Source of the DNA: Arcobacter roscoffensis
GTDB lineage: Bacteria; Campylobacterota; Campylobacteria; Campylobacterales; Arcobacteraceae
Direction: 5' to 3'
DNA length: 64,000 nucleotides
NCBI RefSeq assembly: GCF_024267655.1
Contig: NZ_CP100595.1
Coordinates: 2,480,001 to 2,544,000, forward strand
The notes under the pieces were generated by a model that did not search any database, had not been told where the DNA came from, and saw only the letters and a list, made by a program, of their open reading frames with translations. Positions 24,903 through 33,430 of the stretch are shown here, piece by piece. The translations under genes and the position numbers were made by a program. Within the stretch, counting starts at the first letter, position 1; every line of letters begins with the position of its first letter.

Positions 24903-26033
24903 ATGACTTCTGCAATAGATTTATCTAAATTAACGGCAAATGATGACTTAACACCAGTTCTTGGTGGACACTGGCCAGGTATTCAAATATACTACCCGCC
25001 AATTAAGTTTAATCCATTAGACGGAACATACGAGAGTATGGAGCAAGCAAAGCTTAGATTACAAAAACATGCTTATAAAACAAAAGCACATACTGTACTT
25101 TTTGACTTAGAAGATGGTTGTAGACAAAAAGCTATGTCAAGAGAGTTATTAATTCAAGAACTTCCAAAGTTCCCAGAGAGAAACTTTCAAATAGCAATCA
25201 GAATCAACCCATTTAGAACAGATGAGTATGAAGAAGATTTAAAGATGTTAAAACAAATCCACAAATATGTTGATGTAATCGTTTTAGCTAAAGCTGGAGA
25301 AGTTTATGGTTCAGCTGAAATTAGAGACTTATCTTCTTGGTTAGTATCTATTGGAAGTAACTTAACAATTCAACCAATTATTGAGCACCCTAAATCACTT
25401 CAAATTGCTGATAGATTAATGGAGCACTCAACAGTTAAACACGTTGTATTTGGTATTCATGACTTCTCAAAAGCAATGGCATATAAAATTACTCCTACTG
25501 GATGGATTAATGAATTAGAGACTTTCTTTAATATGTTAACTATGGAAGCAAGAGTAAAAGGTACAGGTGTAATTGGTGGAGTTGAAGTAATGTTAACACC
25601 ACACTCTTTACCTGACAATTGTTTAGAGAAAAAAGATATTAGAAGATGGTTAGATTTACATGGTGATGAGGCTTCAAGACAAGTTTATGCTCATGCTAAA
25701 AAAGAGTGCGCAATGGGTCTTACAGGTAAGCAAGTAATTACTCCTAATCATATTAATGTATGTAAAGTTGCATTTACACCATCTCCAAAAGAGATTGCTA
25801 AAGATGTATCTATCTTAAAAGCTGCTATTGAAGCAGATGCACTATTATCTGGTGCAATTAGATATGAAGGTGAGATGTTAGATCCACCAATGTTTGGTAA
25901 GTCATTACAAAACTTATTAAGAGCATATGCATTAAGAGCATTACCAAAAGAAGATGAGTTATTTGCATTAACTGTATTAAACAGAATGCCAATTCATACA
26001 TTTAAAGAAAACTGGCCATATGGTCAAATCTAA
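24903..26033 (+). CDS. HpcH/HpaI (CitE-like) family protein, possible malyl-CoA lyase or thioesterase
   Basis: A 376-residue TIM-barrel protein of the citrate lyase beta/malyl-CoA lyase superfamily. Recognisable elements: TVLFDLEDGCRQKAMSRE (metal and substrate site), AIRINPFRTDEYEED, and IIEHPKSLQIADRL where the superfamily catalytic glutamate sits. A late segment, KQVITPNHINVCKVAFTPS, corresponds to the GKxxIHPxQI...N..FxP motif. It belongs to a distinct, longer subgroup, and substrate cannot be told from sequence. The neighbours (ligase-lyase fusion, MaoC hydratase, Mcl-like lyase) point to a C4-C5 hydroxyacyl-CoA such as malyl-, citramalyl- or methylmalyl-CoA. It is the first gene of the cluster, 14 bp before the fusion gene. 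Confidence 0.8.
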   Translation: MTSAIDLSKLTANDDLTPVLGGHWPGIQIYYPPIKFNPLDGTYESMEQAKLRLQKHAYKTKAHTVLFDLEDGCRQKAMSRELLIQELPKFPERNFQIAIRINPFRTDEYEEDLKMLKQIHKYVDVIVLAKAGEVYGSAEIRDLSSWLVSIGSNLTIQPIIEHPKSLQIADRLMEHSTVKHVVFGIHDFSKAMAYKITPTGWINELETFFNMLTMEARVKGTGVIGGVEVMLTPHSLPDNCLEKKDIRRWLDLHGDEASRQVYAHAKKECAMGLTGKQVITPNHINVCKVAFTPSPKEIAKDVSILKAAIEADALLSGAIRYEGEMLDPPMFGKSLQNLLRAYALRALPKEDELFALTVLNRMPIHTFKENWPYGQI

Positions 26034-26047
26034 TAAGGAGTTATAAT

Positions 26048-28567
26048 ATGAGTTCAAATATCAAAATTGAAATACCTGAATTTTTAAATATCGGTGTTGC
26101 TTGTACATCTGCTCATGTAGGTACAGCAAAAGAAAACAGCACTGCTATGATTATCGAAGATGATAAGTTAGGTACTGATGAAATTTCATATAAAGATTTA
26201 GCACAAAAATCTGACCAAATTTGTAACTTCTTACAAGGTTTAGGTTTTGAAGCTAGAGATAGAGTATTAGTTTGTTTAAAGAACTCACTTGCATACCCTA
26301 TTTCTTTCTTTGGTGCTATTAAAGCGGGAATTATTGCAGTTCCAACTTCAACGCTTTTATCAGGTTCTGAAGTAAAATATCTTGCAGAAGATTCACAAGC
26401 AAGAGCTATTGTATTAAGTGCTACTATGTATGAAAATTTAACTCCATACTTAGAAAACTTAGATAACCTAAAAACAATTATTGTTGCAGGTATTGATAGT
26501 GTTGATGAATTAAAAGTACCAAAAGGAATGAATGTTTACGCTTTAACTGAAATTTTAGAGCAAACAGATACAACTCCTAATCACTATAAGTCAAAATCTG
26601 GTGAACCAGCATACTTAGTATATACATCAGGTACAACTGGTTATCCAAAGGGTGTTTTACACTCTCATAGATCACTTGTAGGTAGAACTCCTGCAACTGA
26701 GTTTTGGTTTGACTTTAAAGAGAATGATAGAATCATGCACTCTGGTAAATTCAACTGGACTTATGTTTTAGGTTCAGCATTAATGGATCCATTATTCAAT
26801 GGTCATACTGTTATTGCTTATGAAGGTGCAAATGAAGCTGGAACATGGGTTGAATTAATTAAAAAACATAAATGTACTATCTTTATTGGAGTACCTACAA
26901 TCTATAGACAAATTATTCAAAAGACTGATTTCACAGCTGAAGATTGTCCATCATTAAGATATTGTATGTCTGCTGGTGAACACTTATCTGATGAGATGAT
27001 TGGTCTTTGGAGAGAAAGATTTAAGCAAGATATTTTTGAAGCTATTGGTATGTCTGAGTGTTCATACTATATTTCACACTCTAAAAACAACCCAATTAGA
27101 CCTGGTTCTGCTGGATTCGTTCAACCTGGACACACTGTAAAACTACTTGATCCTGATACTTTAGAAGAAGTAGAAGATGGAACTGAAGGTATGATTTGTA
27201 TTGGTGAAGATGATCCAGGATTATTCTTAGAGTACTGGCAACTAGAAGAAGAGACTAGAAAAGCTAGACATAATGGATGGTTCTTTACTGGTGATTATGC
27301 TAAGAAAGATGAAGATGGATATATCTGGTTCATTGGTAGAAAAGATGATATTATCAATACTATGGGATTCAGAGTATCTCCACATGAGATTGAAAGAGTT
27401 GTAAAAACTAATAACGATGTAGCTGATTGTGTTGCATTTGGTTTAGATATTGCTAAAGATAAAACACTTGTTGCAATTGCAGTAATTGGACATGAAACTT
27501 TATCAGAAGAAAAAGAAGCTGAAATTTTAAAATTTGCTCAAGATAATCTAGCTAAATATAAAGCACCTAAGTTTATTTTTGGATTAAGTGATTACCCAAG
27601 AACTAAAAATGGTAAGGTTTTAAGAAAGCAATTAGTTAAAAACTTACATGATCAGTATCATGCAAAAGAGACTGGTGAAGAAGTTGTTGAGTACAAAGCT
27701 AGAAGATCTATGTTATTTGTACCATCATATAATAAACACAATGTTGAAAAAGCAAAATCTGTATTAGCAGATACTGTAATTTTTGATCTTGAAGCTATCT
27801 TACCAGAACAAAGAGAAGCAGGTAGACAAACAATTAGTACTGTTTACAAAGAGCAAGGTTGCAAGTTTGGTGAATCTGAGAGAGTTCTTAGAATCAACAA
27901 CTTAGGAAGCGAAGATATTGCAAAAGATTTAGAATTAGCAAAAGAAATTGAATTAGATGCTTTATTATTCTCAAAAATTGAAACAGCAGAGCAAGTAAAC
28001 GAAGCTGTTAAATTAATTGAAGAAGTAAATCCTAATTTAACACTTATGATTATGATTGAAACACCTTTAGCTGTATTAAATATCCAAGAGATTTGCGCAG
28101 CAAGTCCTAAGGTTGCAGTTGTAGTTGCAGGTTCAAATAAATTAGCTAATAGACTTCAAATTGATATCAAAAAAGGTTCTAAGGCGATGTTTAACTACCT
28201 ATCGCAAATTGCACTTGCTGCAAAAGCATATGGTAAGATTGTTATTGATGGACCACACTTTGATGTTCATGATGAGTTTGCTTGTGAAGATTCAACAAAA
28301 GATGCCTTTAACTTAGGATTTGATGGTAAGTCTTTAATCCACCCAATCCAAATTGAATACATCAATGATATCTTTACTCCAAAACAAAAAGAAGTTGAAG
28401 ATTATGAAACAATGATTGCTTCATATGAAGAAGCTAAAAAAGATGGTAAAGAAGTAATTATGCACAACAATAAACTTGTTGATGGTCCAAGAATTAAATG
28501 GGCTAGAAAAATGATTGCTTTATATGAAACATACAAATCATTAGGTCAAAACCTATTTGGTAAATAA
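26048..28567 (+). CDS. Acyl-CoA synthetase fused to CitE-type hydroxyacyl-CoA lyase
   Basis: An 839-residue two-domain enzyme. Residues about 20-545 are an ANL-family acyl-CoA synthetase: P-loop YTSGTTGYPKG (192-202), GRKDDIINTMGFRVSPHEIE, and the adenylation lysine in NGKVLRK (K523). From about residue 552 (RRSMLFVPSYN) a complete CitE-like lyase follows: VIFDLEAI, VLRINNLGSED, IMIETPLAVLN, and GKSLIHPIQIEYINDIFTP. Both halves keep their motifs. A natural reading is that a hydroxydicarboxylate is activated to its CoA ester and cleaved in the same protein, for example citramalate to acetyl-CoA + pyruvate or malate to acetyl-CoA + glyoxylate. The substrate is inferred from neighbours only. A MaoC hydratase gene follows after 10 bp. 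Confidence 0.88.
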   Translation: MSSNIKIEIPEFLNIGVACTSAHVGTAKENSTAMIIEDDKLGTDEISYKDLAQKSDQICNFLQGLGFEARDRVLVCLKNSLAYPISFFGAIKAGIIAVPTSTLLSGSEVKYLAEDSQARAIVLSATMYENLTPYLENLDNLKTIIVAGIDSVDELKVPKGMNVYALTEILEQTDTTPNHYKSKSGEPAYLVYTSGTTGYPKGVLHSHRSLVGRTPATEFWFDFKENDRIMHSGKFNWTYVLGSALMDPLFNGHTVIAYEGANEAGTWVELIKKHKCTIFIGVPTIYRQIIQKTDFTAEDCPSLRYCMSAGEHLSDEMIGLWRERFKQDIFEAIGMSECSYYISHSKNNPIRPGSAGFVQPGHTVKLLDPDTLEEVEDGTEGMICIGEDDPGLFLEYWQLEEETRKARHNGWFFTGDYAKKDEDGYIWFIGRKDDIINTMGFRVSPHEIERVVKTNNDVADCVAFGLDIAKDKTLVAIAVIGHETLSEEKEAEILKFAQDNLAKYKAPKFIFGLSDYPRTKNGKVLRKQLVKNLHDQYHAKETGEEVVEYKARRSMLFVPSYNKHNVEKAKSVLADTVIFDLEAILPEQREAGRQTISTVYKEQGCKFGESERVLRINNLGSEDIAKDLELAKEIELDALLFSKIETAEQVNEAVKLIEEVNPNLTLMIMIETPLAVLNIQEICAASPKVAVVVAGSNKLANRLQIDIKKGSKAMFNYLSQIALAAKAYGKIVIDGPHFDVHDEFACEDSTKDAFNLGFDGKSLIHPIQIEYINDIFTPKQKEVEDYETMIASYEEAKKDGKEVIMHNNKLVDGPRIKWARKMIALYETYKSLGQNLFGK

Positions 28568-28577
28568 GGAGATATAA

Positions 28578-29636
28578 GTGTCTAAAATTAACGTTGGAAA
28601 CTTTTTCGAAGATTTTTCAATCGGTCAAAAAATAATACACCCACTTCCAAGAACAGTAAGTGAAGGTGATGTATCTTTATACATCGCTTTTACTGGTTCT
28701 AGATTTGCTTTACACTCTTCTGATGTAGTAGCAAATGAAATGGGATATGAAAAAAGACCTATTGATGATACACTAAACTTTCACTTAACTTTTGGTAAGT
28801 CAGTGCAAGATATTTCATTAAATGCAATTGCTAACTTAGGTTATGCAGAGATTTCTTTCCCAAATCCAGTTTATATTGGAGATACTGTTTCAATGACTTC
28901 AACAGTTATTGGATTAAAAGAAAACTCAAATGGAAAATCTGGAGTTGTTTATGTTCACTCTATTGGTGTAAACCAAAATGGAGCTGAAGTATTAAACTTC
29001 AAAAGATGGGTAATGGTTCATAAGAAAGATAAGGAGACTTTAACTGGTATTAAAGAAATCCCTACTTTTGCTGAATCTACTCCAATCTTAGATGAGATTA
29101 ACCTGCCAGAAATCAAGTGCGTAGACACTGATGCTACTGGTGGAAAATTCTTCTTTGAAGATTATGAAAAAGGTGAAAGATTAAATCACCCAGAAGGTAT
29201 TACAATTGATAATAGTGACCATACTTTAGCAACTAAGTTATACCAAAACAATGCAAAAGTACACTTCAATGACCATATGATGAAATCTACTCCAATGGGA
29301 GAAAGATTAATGTATGGCGGAATTGTAATTTCAATGGCAAGAGCTATTTCATTTAATGGTTTACAAAACGCTCAATGGATGTATGCTATTAACTCTGGAG
29401 CTCATGCAAACCCAACTTACGCTGGTGATACTATCTATGCTTACACAGAAGTTTTAGATACTATTGATCATAAAAGAGATGATATTGGATTATTAAGATT
29501 AAGAACGATTGCTGTTAAAAATCAGAAATCTTCTGAAATTGAAAATCCAAAAGGTGAAGATGGTAAGTACTTAAAAAATGTAGTACTTGATTTAGATTAC
29601 ACTGTAATCATCCCAAAGAAAAAAACAAAAAAATAA
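28578..29636 (+). CDS. Double MaoC-domain hydratase, mesaconyl-CoA hydratase-like
   Basis: A 352-residue protein with two hot-dog/MaoC halves: residues about 5-155 (FFEDFSIGQKIIHPLPRTVSEGD, then FTGSRFALHSSD) and about 165-345 (FFEDYEKGERLNHPEGITIDNSDH). This layout and length match mesaconyl-C1-CoA hydratase (beta-methylmalyl-CoA dehydratase) of the ethylmalonyl-CoA and 3-hydroxypropionate pathways. The predicted reaction is beta-methylmalyl-CoA to and from mesaconyl-CoA. The start is GTG, with an AGGAG ribosome site upstream. The next gene encodes a lyase for the same hydroxyacyl-CoA. Itaconyl-CoA hydratase is an alternative. Confidence 0.82.
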   Translation: MSKINVGNFFEDFSIGQKIIHPLPRTVSEGDVSLYIAFTGSRFALHSSDVVANEMGYEKRPIDDTLNFHLTFGKSVQDISLNAIANLGYAEISFPNPVYIGDTVSMTSTVIGLKENSNGKSGVVYVHSIGVNQNGAEVLNFKRWVMVHKKDKETLTGIKEIPTFAESTPILDEINLPEIKCVDTDATGGKFFFEDYEKGERLNHPEGITIDNSDHTLATKLYQNNAKVHFNDHMMKSTPMGERLMYGGIVISMARAISFNGLQNAQWMYAINSGAHANPTYAGDTIYAYTEVLDTIDHKRDDIGLLRLRTIAVKNQKSSEIENPKGEDGKYLKNVVLDLDYTVIIPKKKTKK

Positions 29637-29666
29637 ATTTAATTTAAAAAAAGGAAGGAAATTATA

Positions 29667-30650
29667 ATGACACACCCAAACGAAGCACTATTTGAATCTG
29701 GTAAATCTTTACCAATTATCCCAACTTGTGAGCACTTTGCAGGTAGCGAGAAACTTATTTTAAAAGGTTTCGAAATGCAAAAGAAACTTGGACCTGTTTT
29801 TGATATCACTTGTGATTGTGAAGATGGAGCAGAAACTGGTAAAGAAGTTGAGCATGCTGAAATGATCGTTAGAGTTGTTAACTCTGATGCTAACCCATAT
29901 GCAATGGCAGGAACTAGAATTCACGATGCTGCACACCCAGATTGGAGACAAGATGTTGATATTTTAGTTCCTGGTGCTGGTGAAAAATTAGCATATATTA
30001 CATTACCTAAATCAACTTCTTATGAAGATGCTAAAATGCAAATTGAGTATATTCAAGAAGTAGCTGCTAAAGCTGGTATTAAAAGAGAGATTCCAATTCA
30101 TATCTTAATTGAAACTCATGGAGCATTACAAGATGTAGAAAAAACTGCTACATTACCATGGTTACAAGTATTAGACTTCGGTTTAATGGACTTTGTATCT
30201 GGATACCAAGGAGCAATTCCTGCGATTAACATGAGAAGCCCAGGTCAATTTGATCACAGATTAATTGGAGCTGCAAAAGCTAAAGTTGCACAAGCTGCAA
30301 TCCAAAACCATGTTATTCCAGCACACAACGTAACACTTGATCTTAAAAATCCATACCAAACTTTCAAAGATGCTGAGAGAGCTAGAAACGAGTTCGGATT
30401 CATGAGAATGTGGTCAATTTACCCAACACAAGTTCAAGCAATCGTTGATGCTATGAAACCAGACTTCACTGAATTAGAAGCTGCACAAAACATCTTATTA
30501 AAAGCGCAAGATGCTGAGTGGGGACCAATCCAGTATGATGGTGAGTTACACGATAGAGCAACTTACAGATACTTCTGGGAATTAGTACAAAGAGCTCATT
30601 TCTCTGGTGCTAAATTAATGGACGAAGTTAATACAAGATTCTTCGCTTAA
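29667..30650 (+). CDS. L-malyl-CoA/beta-methylmalyl-CoA lyase-like protein
   Basis: A 327-residue HpcH/HpaI-family lyase. Elements: IPTCEHFAGSEKLI, FDITCDCEDGAETGKE (metal-binding region), GTRIHDAAHPDWRQD, IHILIETHGALQDV (catalytic glutamate), and WSIYPTQVQAIVDAM. It most resembles the Mcl1 type, which reversibly splits malyl-CoA to acetyl-CoA + glyoxylate and beta-methylmalyl-CoA to propionyl-CoA + glyoxylate. It is the fourth gene of the cluster, with a strong AAGGAAGG ribosome site and a hairpin terminator right after. The family is firm; substrate preference is inferred from the adjacent mesaconyl-CoA hydratase-like gene. Confidence 0.85.
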   Translation: MTHPNEALFESGKSLPIIPTCEHFAGSEKLILKGFEMQKKLGPVFDITCDCEDGAETGKEVEHAEMIVRVVNSDANPYAMAGTRIHDAAHPDWRQDVDILVPGAGEKLAYITLPKSTSYEDAKMQIEYIQEVAAKAGIKREIPIHILIETHGALQDVEKTATLPWLQVLDFGLMDFVSGYQGAIPAINMRSPGQFDHRLIGAAKAKVAQAAIQNHVIPAHNVTLDLKNPYQTFKDAERARNEFGFMRMWSIYPTQVQAIVDAMKPDFTELEAAQNILLKAQDAEWGPIQYDGELHDRATYRYFWELVQRAHFSGAKLMDEVNTRFFA

Positions 30651-30662
30651 TAACTTACAAAT

Positions 30663-30686
30663 AATCTAAGGCTTTTGCCTTAGATT
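30663..30686 (+). terminator. Terminator of the CoA-ester operon
   Basis: Arms AATCTAAGGC and GCCTTAGATT (10 bp, perfect) around a TTTT loop, 13 bases past the lyase stop. The T tract after it is interrupted. Its AAGGCTTTTGCCTT core recurs in the hairpin after the fumarase gene. Confidence 0.75.
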
Positions 30687-30779
30687 AACTTCTTATATAT
30701 TACTTAATTTTTTTTCTTATAAAACAAACCCTTTTTTTACTTAATAATCTTTAGTTAAAATATCAATTATTTATATAGC

Positions 30780-30861
30780 TGTTAAGAGTTAACACTTTTT
30801 GAAAATAAAATTGTTAAGATTTTATGAAAAAAGATTTTTTTCATAATTACATAGGTATAAT
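30780..30861 (+). promoter_or_regulatory. Promoter region of the class I fumarase gene with two palindromes
   Basis: TGTTAA-gag-TTAACA (30780-30794) is a perfect inverted repeat and an operator candidate. An 11-bp perfect inverted repeat, TTATGAAAAAA/TTTTTTCATAA (30822-30846), lies just upstream of a consensus TATAAT (30856-30861) and covers the place of the -35 box. Binding there would block polymerase, so repression or attenuation is likely. The regulator is unknown. Confidence 0.5.
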
Positions 30862-30890
30862 AATTACAATTTCTAAAGAAAAGGGAACAA

Positions 30891-32381
30891 ATGAGCGTTA
30901 TTACAGAACAAGATATTATTGATAGTGTTGCAGGAGCATGTCAATATATTTCATATTATCACCCAACTGATTTCGTAGAGGGAATGGTTGAGGCTTATGA
31001 AAAAGAACAATCTGAATCAGCAAAAAATGCTATCGGACAAATTTTAATTAACTCAAAAATGTGTGCAATGGGTCATAGACCTTTATGTCAAGATACTGGA
31101 TCAATCAACATTTTTGTAAAAGTTGGTTTAAATGCTAAACTTGATATTTCAAGAGAATTAGAAGATATTTTAAATGACGGTGTAGCTAAGGGTTATACTG
31201 ATCCAGATAATACTTTAAGGTTCTCAGTAGTTTCTGACCCAGCAGGTGAAAGAAAAAATACTAAAAACAATACTCCAGCAGTTATTCACATGAGTGTAGA
31301 TAACTCTGATAAAATTGATATTACAGTAGCTGCTAAAGGTGGTGGTTCTGAGAACAAATCTAAATTTGCAGTATTAAATCCATCTGATTCAATCTATGAC
31401 TGGGTTATGGAAAATGTAAGAAATATGGGTGCAGGATGGTGTCCTCCTGGTATCTTAGGAATTGGAATTGGTGGTAACCCAGAGAAATCTATGTTATTAG
31501 CAAAAGAATCATTAATGGATCACGTTGATATTCATGAATTAAAAGAAAGAGGTCCTCAAAATGCTCTTGAAGAGTTAAGACTTAAACTTTATGAAGATAT
31601 TAACAAAATTGGTATTGGAGCTCAAGGTTTAGGTGGTGTTACTACTGTTTTAGATGTTAAAATCTTAGACTACCCATGTCACGCTGCTTCTTTACCAGTT
31701 GCTATGATTCCAAACTGTGCTGCTACTAGACATATTCACTTCGAATTAGATGGTAATGGTGCTGCTAAATTTGAAAAGCCTGATTTAGATATCTGGCCAG
31801 ACTTAGAAATCCCTATGGATACAGTAAAAAAAGTAAACATTGAAGATTTAACAAAAGAGAACTTATCTCAATTTAAATCAGGTGATACTTTATTATTATC
31901 TGGAAAAATCTTAACAGCAAGAGATGCAGCTCACAAAAAAATCGTTGAGTACAAAAATGCTGGTAAAGAACTTCCAAATGGTGTTGATTTAAAAGATAGA
32001 TTTATCTATTACGTAGGTCCAGTAGATCCAGTAAGAGATGAAAAAGTAGGACCAGCAGGACCAACTACATCTACAAGAATGGATAAATTTACTAAAGACA
32101 TGATGGAAATTGGTATCATGGGTATGATTGGTAAAGCTGAAAGAAAACAACCAACAATTGATTTAATTAAAGAGTACAAATCTATGTACCTAATTGCAAC
32201 TGGTGGTGCAGCTTACTTAATATCTCAATCAATTAAAGATGCTAAAGTTATAGCATTTGAAGAAATGGGTATGGAAGCTATTTACGAATTTGAAGTAAAA
32301 GACATGCCTGTTACTGTTGCGGTCGACACTGAGGGTGTATCTATTCACACTACAGGTCCTGCAAAATGGAGAACTATTTAA
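30891..32381 (+). CDS. Class I fumarate hydratase, alpha and beta parts fused (possible mesaconase)
   Basis: A 496-residue [4Fe-4S] hydro-lyase. The alpha part (about 1-285) has CAMGHRPLCQDTGSINIF, GAGWCPPGILGIGIGG and PNCAATRHIHFELDG, which supply the cluster cysteines. The beta part (about 300-496) has LLLSGKILTARDAAHKK, GPTTSTRMDKF and MIGKAERK, as in FumA/FumB. The textbook reaction is fumarate to and from malate. Class I fumarases also hydrate mesaconate to (S)-citramalate, and the preceding mesaconyl-CoA hydratase-like and lyase genes make that reaction attractive here. It has its own promoter and terminator, so it is not strictly in the same operon. An AAGGGA ribosome site precedes the ATG. 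Confidence 0.92.
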   Translation: MSVITEQDIIDSVAGACQYISYYHPTDFVEGMVEAYEKEQSESAKNAIGQILINSKMCAMGHRPLCQDTGSINIFVKVGLNAKLDISRELEDILNDGVAKGYTDPDNTLRFSVVSDPAGERKNTKNNTPAVIHMSVDNSDKIDITVAAKGGGSENKSKFAVLNPSDSIYDWVMENVRNMGAGWCPPGILGIGIGGNPEKSMLLAKESLMDHVDIHELKERGPQNALEELRLKLYEDINKIGIGAQGLGGVTTVLDVKILDYPCHAASLPVAMIPNCAATRHIHFELDGNGAAKFEKPDLDIWPDLEIPMDTVKKVNIEDLTKENLSQFKSGDTLLLSGKILTARDAAHKKIVEYKNAGKELPNGVDLKDRFIYYVGPVDPVRDEKVGPAGPTTSTRMDKFTKDMMEIGIMGMIGKAERKQPTIDLIKEYKSMYLIATGGAAYLISQSIKDAKVIAFEEMGMEAIYEFEVKDMPVTVAVDTEGVSIHTTGPAKWRTI

Positions 32382-32409
32382 TTACGAAGGCTTTTGCCTT
32401 TGTAATTAA
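32378..32409 (+). terminator. Terminator after the fumarase gene
   Basis: Arms TTAATTAC-G-AAGGC and GCCTT-T-GTAATTAA around a TTTT loop, overlapping the stop codon, followed by a T-rich tract. Confidence 0.8.
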
Positions 32410-32563
32410 TACTTCTTTTTTCTAACCTTTTTGAAATAATACTCCCTCCTAAAATAATCCTTATACAAAAAAACTAAGTTTTAACTTTGACTTTAAGAAG
32501 ATAGATTTATGCTATATTCTTATTCAACAAAAAAAGATTGATATATTTATAGGAAAACTCAAT

Positions 32564-33400
32564 ATGTTATTAGAAGATTTAAAAGATTATTTAGGATTTG
32601 CTGTTGCTGGAAATTTTGCTAACCACTTAGGAGAAGCTGGGGAAGCTGATGAATTTTCAGTTATTAAAACAGAAGAAAAAGATGCTCCAAAAGGAATGTT
32701 CCCTTTTTATATTAAAGGTCATGATTCATTTTTAGGAACTTATCCTATTTGTGATGAAGTAATTTATACTCATGGTAGAGAAAAAGACAATTTACAAGTA
32801 GAAGCAGAAGTTGCTCTTATTTGCGATTTTGTTTATGAAGATGGAAAAGTAAAAGATATTATTCCTAAATATTTTTCTGCTTTTAATGATTGCTCTATTA
32901 GAATTCAAGATGGAAATAAACTAAGTACGAAAAAAAACTGGGGAGAGAATACAAAAGGTATTTCTCAAGATATTATTGAAATTGATAATTTTACAGAAGA
33001 AGGCATTCTAAATAGATACCATATTGCATCTTTTATAAAAAGAGATGGTATTGTACATGACTATGGAACTACAAGTGCTGTAAAATCATATAGTTATTTC
33101 TTTAATCAACTAAAAGATTGGATGATAGATAAACTAAATACGCAAGAAGATTGTGGTCCACTTGAAGAATTAACACAATTCTTAGATGTAGCAGCTAAAG
33201 ATGCAAAAGGTATTTTAATAGCTGCTGGCGCTACAGCTTACGCAGACTTTGGAAAGAAAAACTTCTTAGAAAAAGGTGATGAAATATTTGTTTATATTTA
33301 TGACGCTCACTTCCACTCATTTGATGATATGTACAATGATATGTGTGGAATGGATACTTTCTTAAGTAAGTGTTCTAAGCTTCACCAAGTAGTTCAATAA
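32564..33400 (+). CDS. Conserved protein with FAH-like signature (resembles DUF5718)
   Basis: A 278-residue soluble protein. The central part, VEAEVALICDFVYEDGKV followed by YFSAFNDCSIRIQD, resembles the metal-binding core of the fumarylacetoacetate hydrolase fold (E-x-E strand, then a gy..xND.(S/T).R motif). From memory it matches a Campylobacterota family of unknown function labelled DUF5718; this should be treated as tentative. It follows the fumarase after 182 bp with its own extended -10 box (TATATT at 32513-32518). FAH enzymes cleave or decarboxylate C-C bonds in oxo- or hydroxy-acids, which would suit the neighbourhood, but no substrate can be stated. Confidence 0.65.
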   Translation: MLLEDLKDYLGFAVAGNFANHLGEAGEADEFSVIKTEEKDAPKGMFPFYIKGHDSFLGTYPICDEVIYTHGREKDNLQVEAEVALICDFVYEDGKVKDIIPKYFSAFNDCSIRIQDGNKLSTKKNWGENTKGISQDIIEIDNFTEEGILNRYHIASFIKRDGIVHDYGTTSAVKSYSYFFNQLKDWMIDKLNTQEDCGPLEELTQFLDVAAKDAKGILIAAGATAYADFGKKNFLEKGDEIFVYIYDAHFHSFDDMYNDMCGMDTFLSKCSKLHQVVQ

Positions 33401-33430
33401 AGTATAAAAGGATTTACTCCTTTTATACTT
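33400..33430. terminator. Bidirectional terminator between convergent genes
   Basis: Arms AAGTATAAAAGGA and TCCTTTTATACTT (13 bp, perfect) around a 5-nt loop. It touches both the plus-strand stop at 33400 and the minus-strand stop at 33429. Confidence 0.8.

Noticed and set aside
30891-32381. Two separate fumarase subunit genes
   Set aside because: The alpha and beta parts are in one uninterrupted frame with no internal stop or ribosome site, so it is a single-chain class I enzyme.
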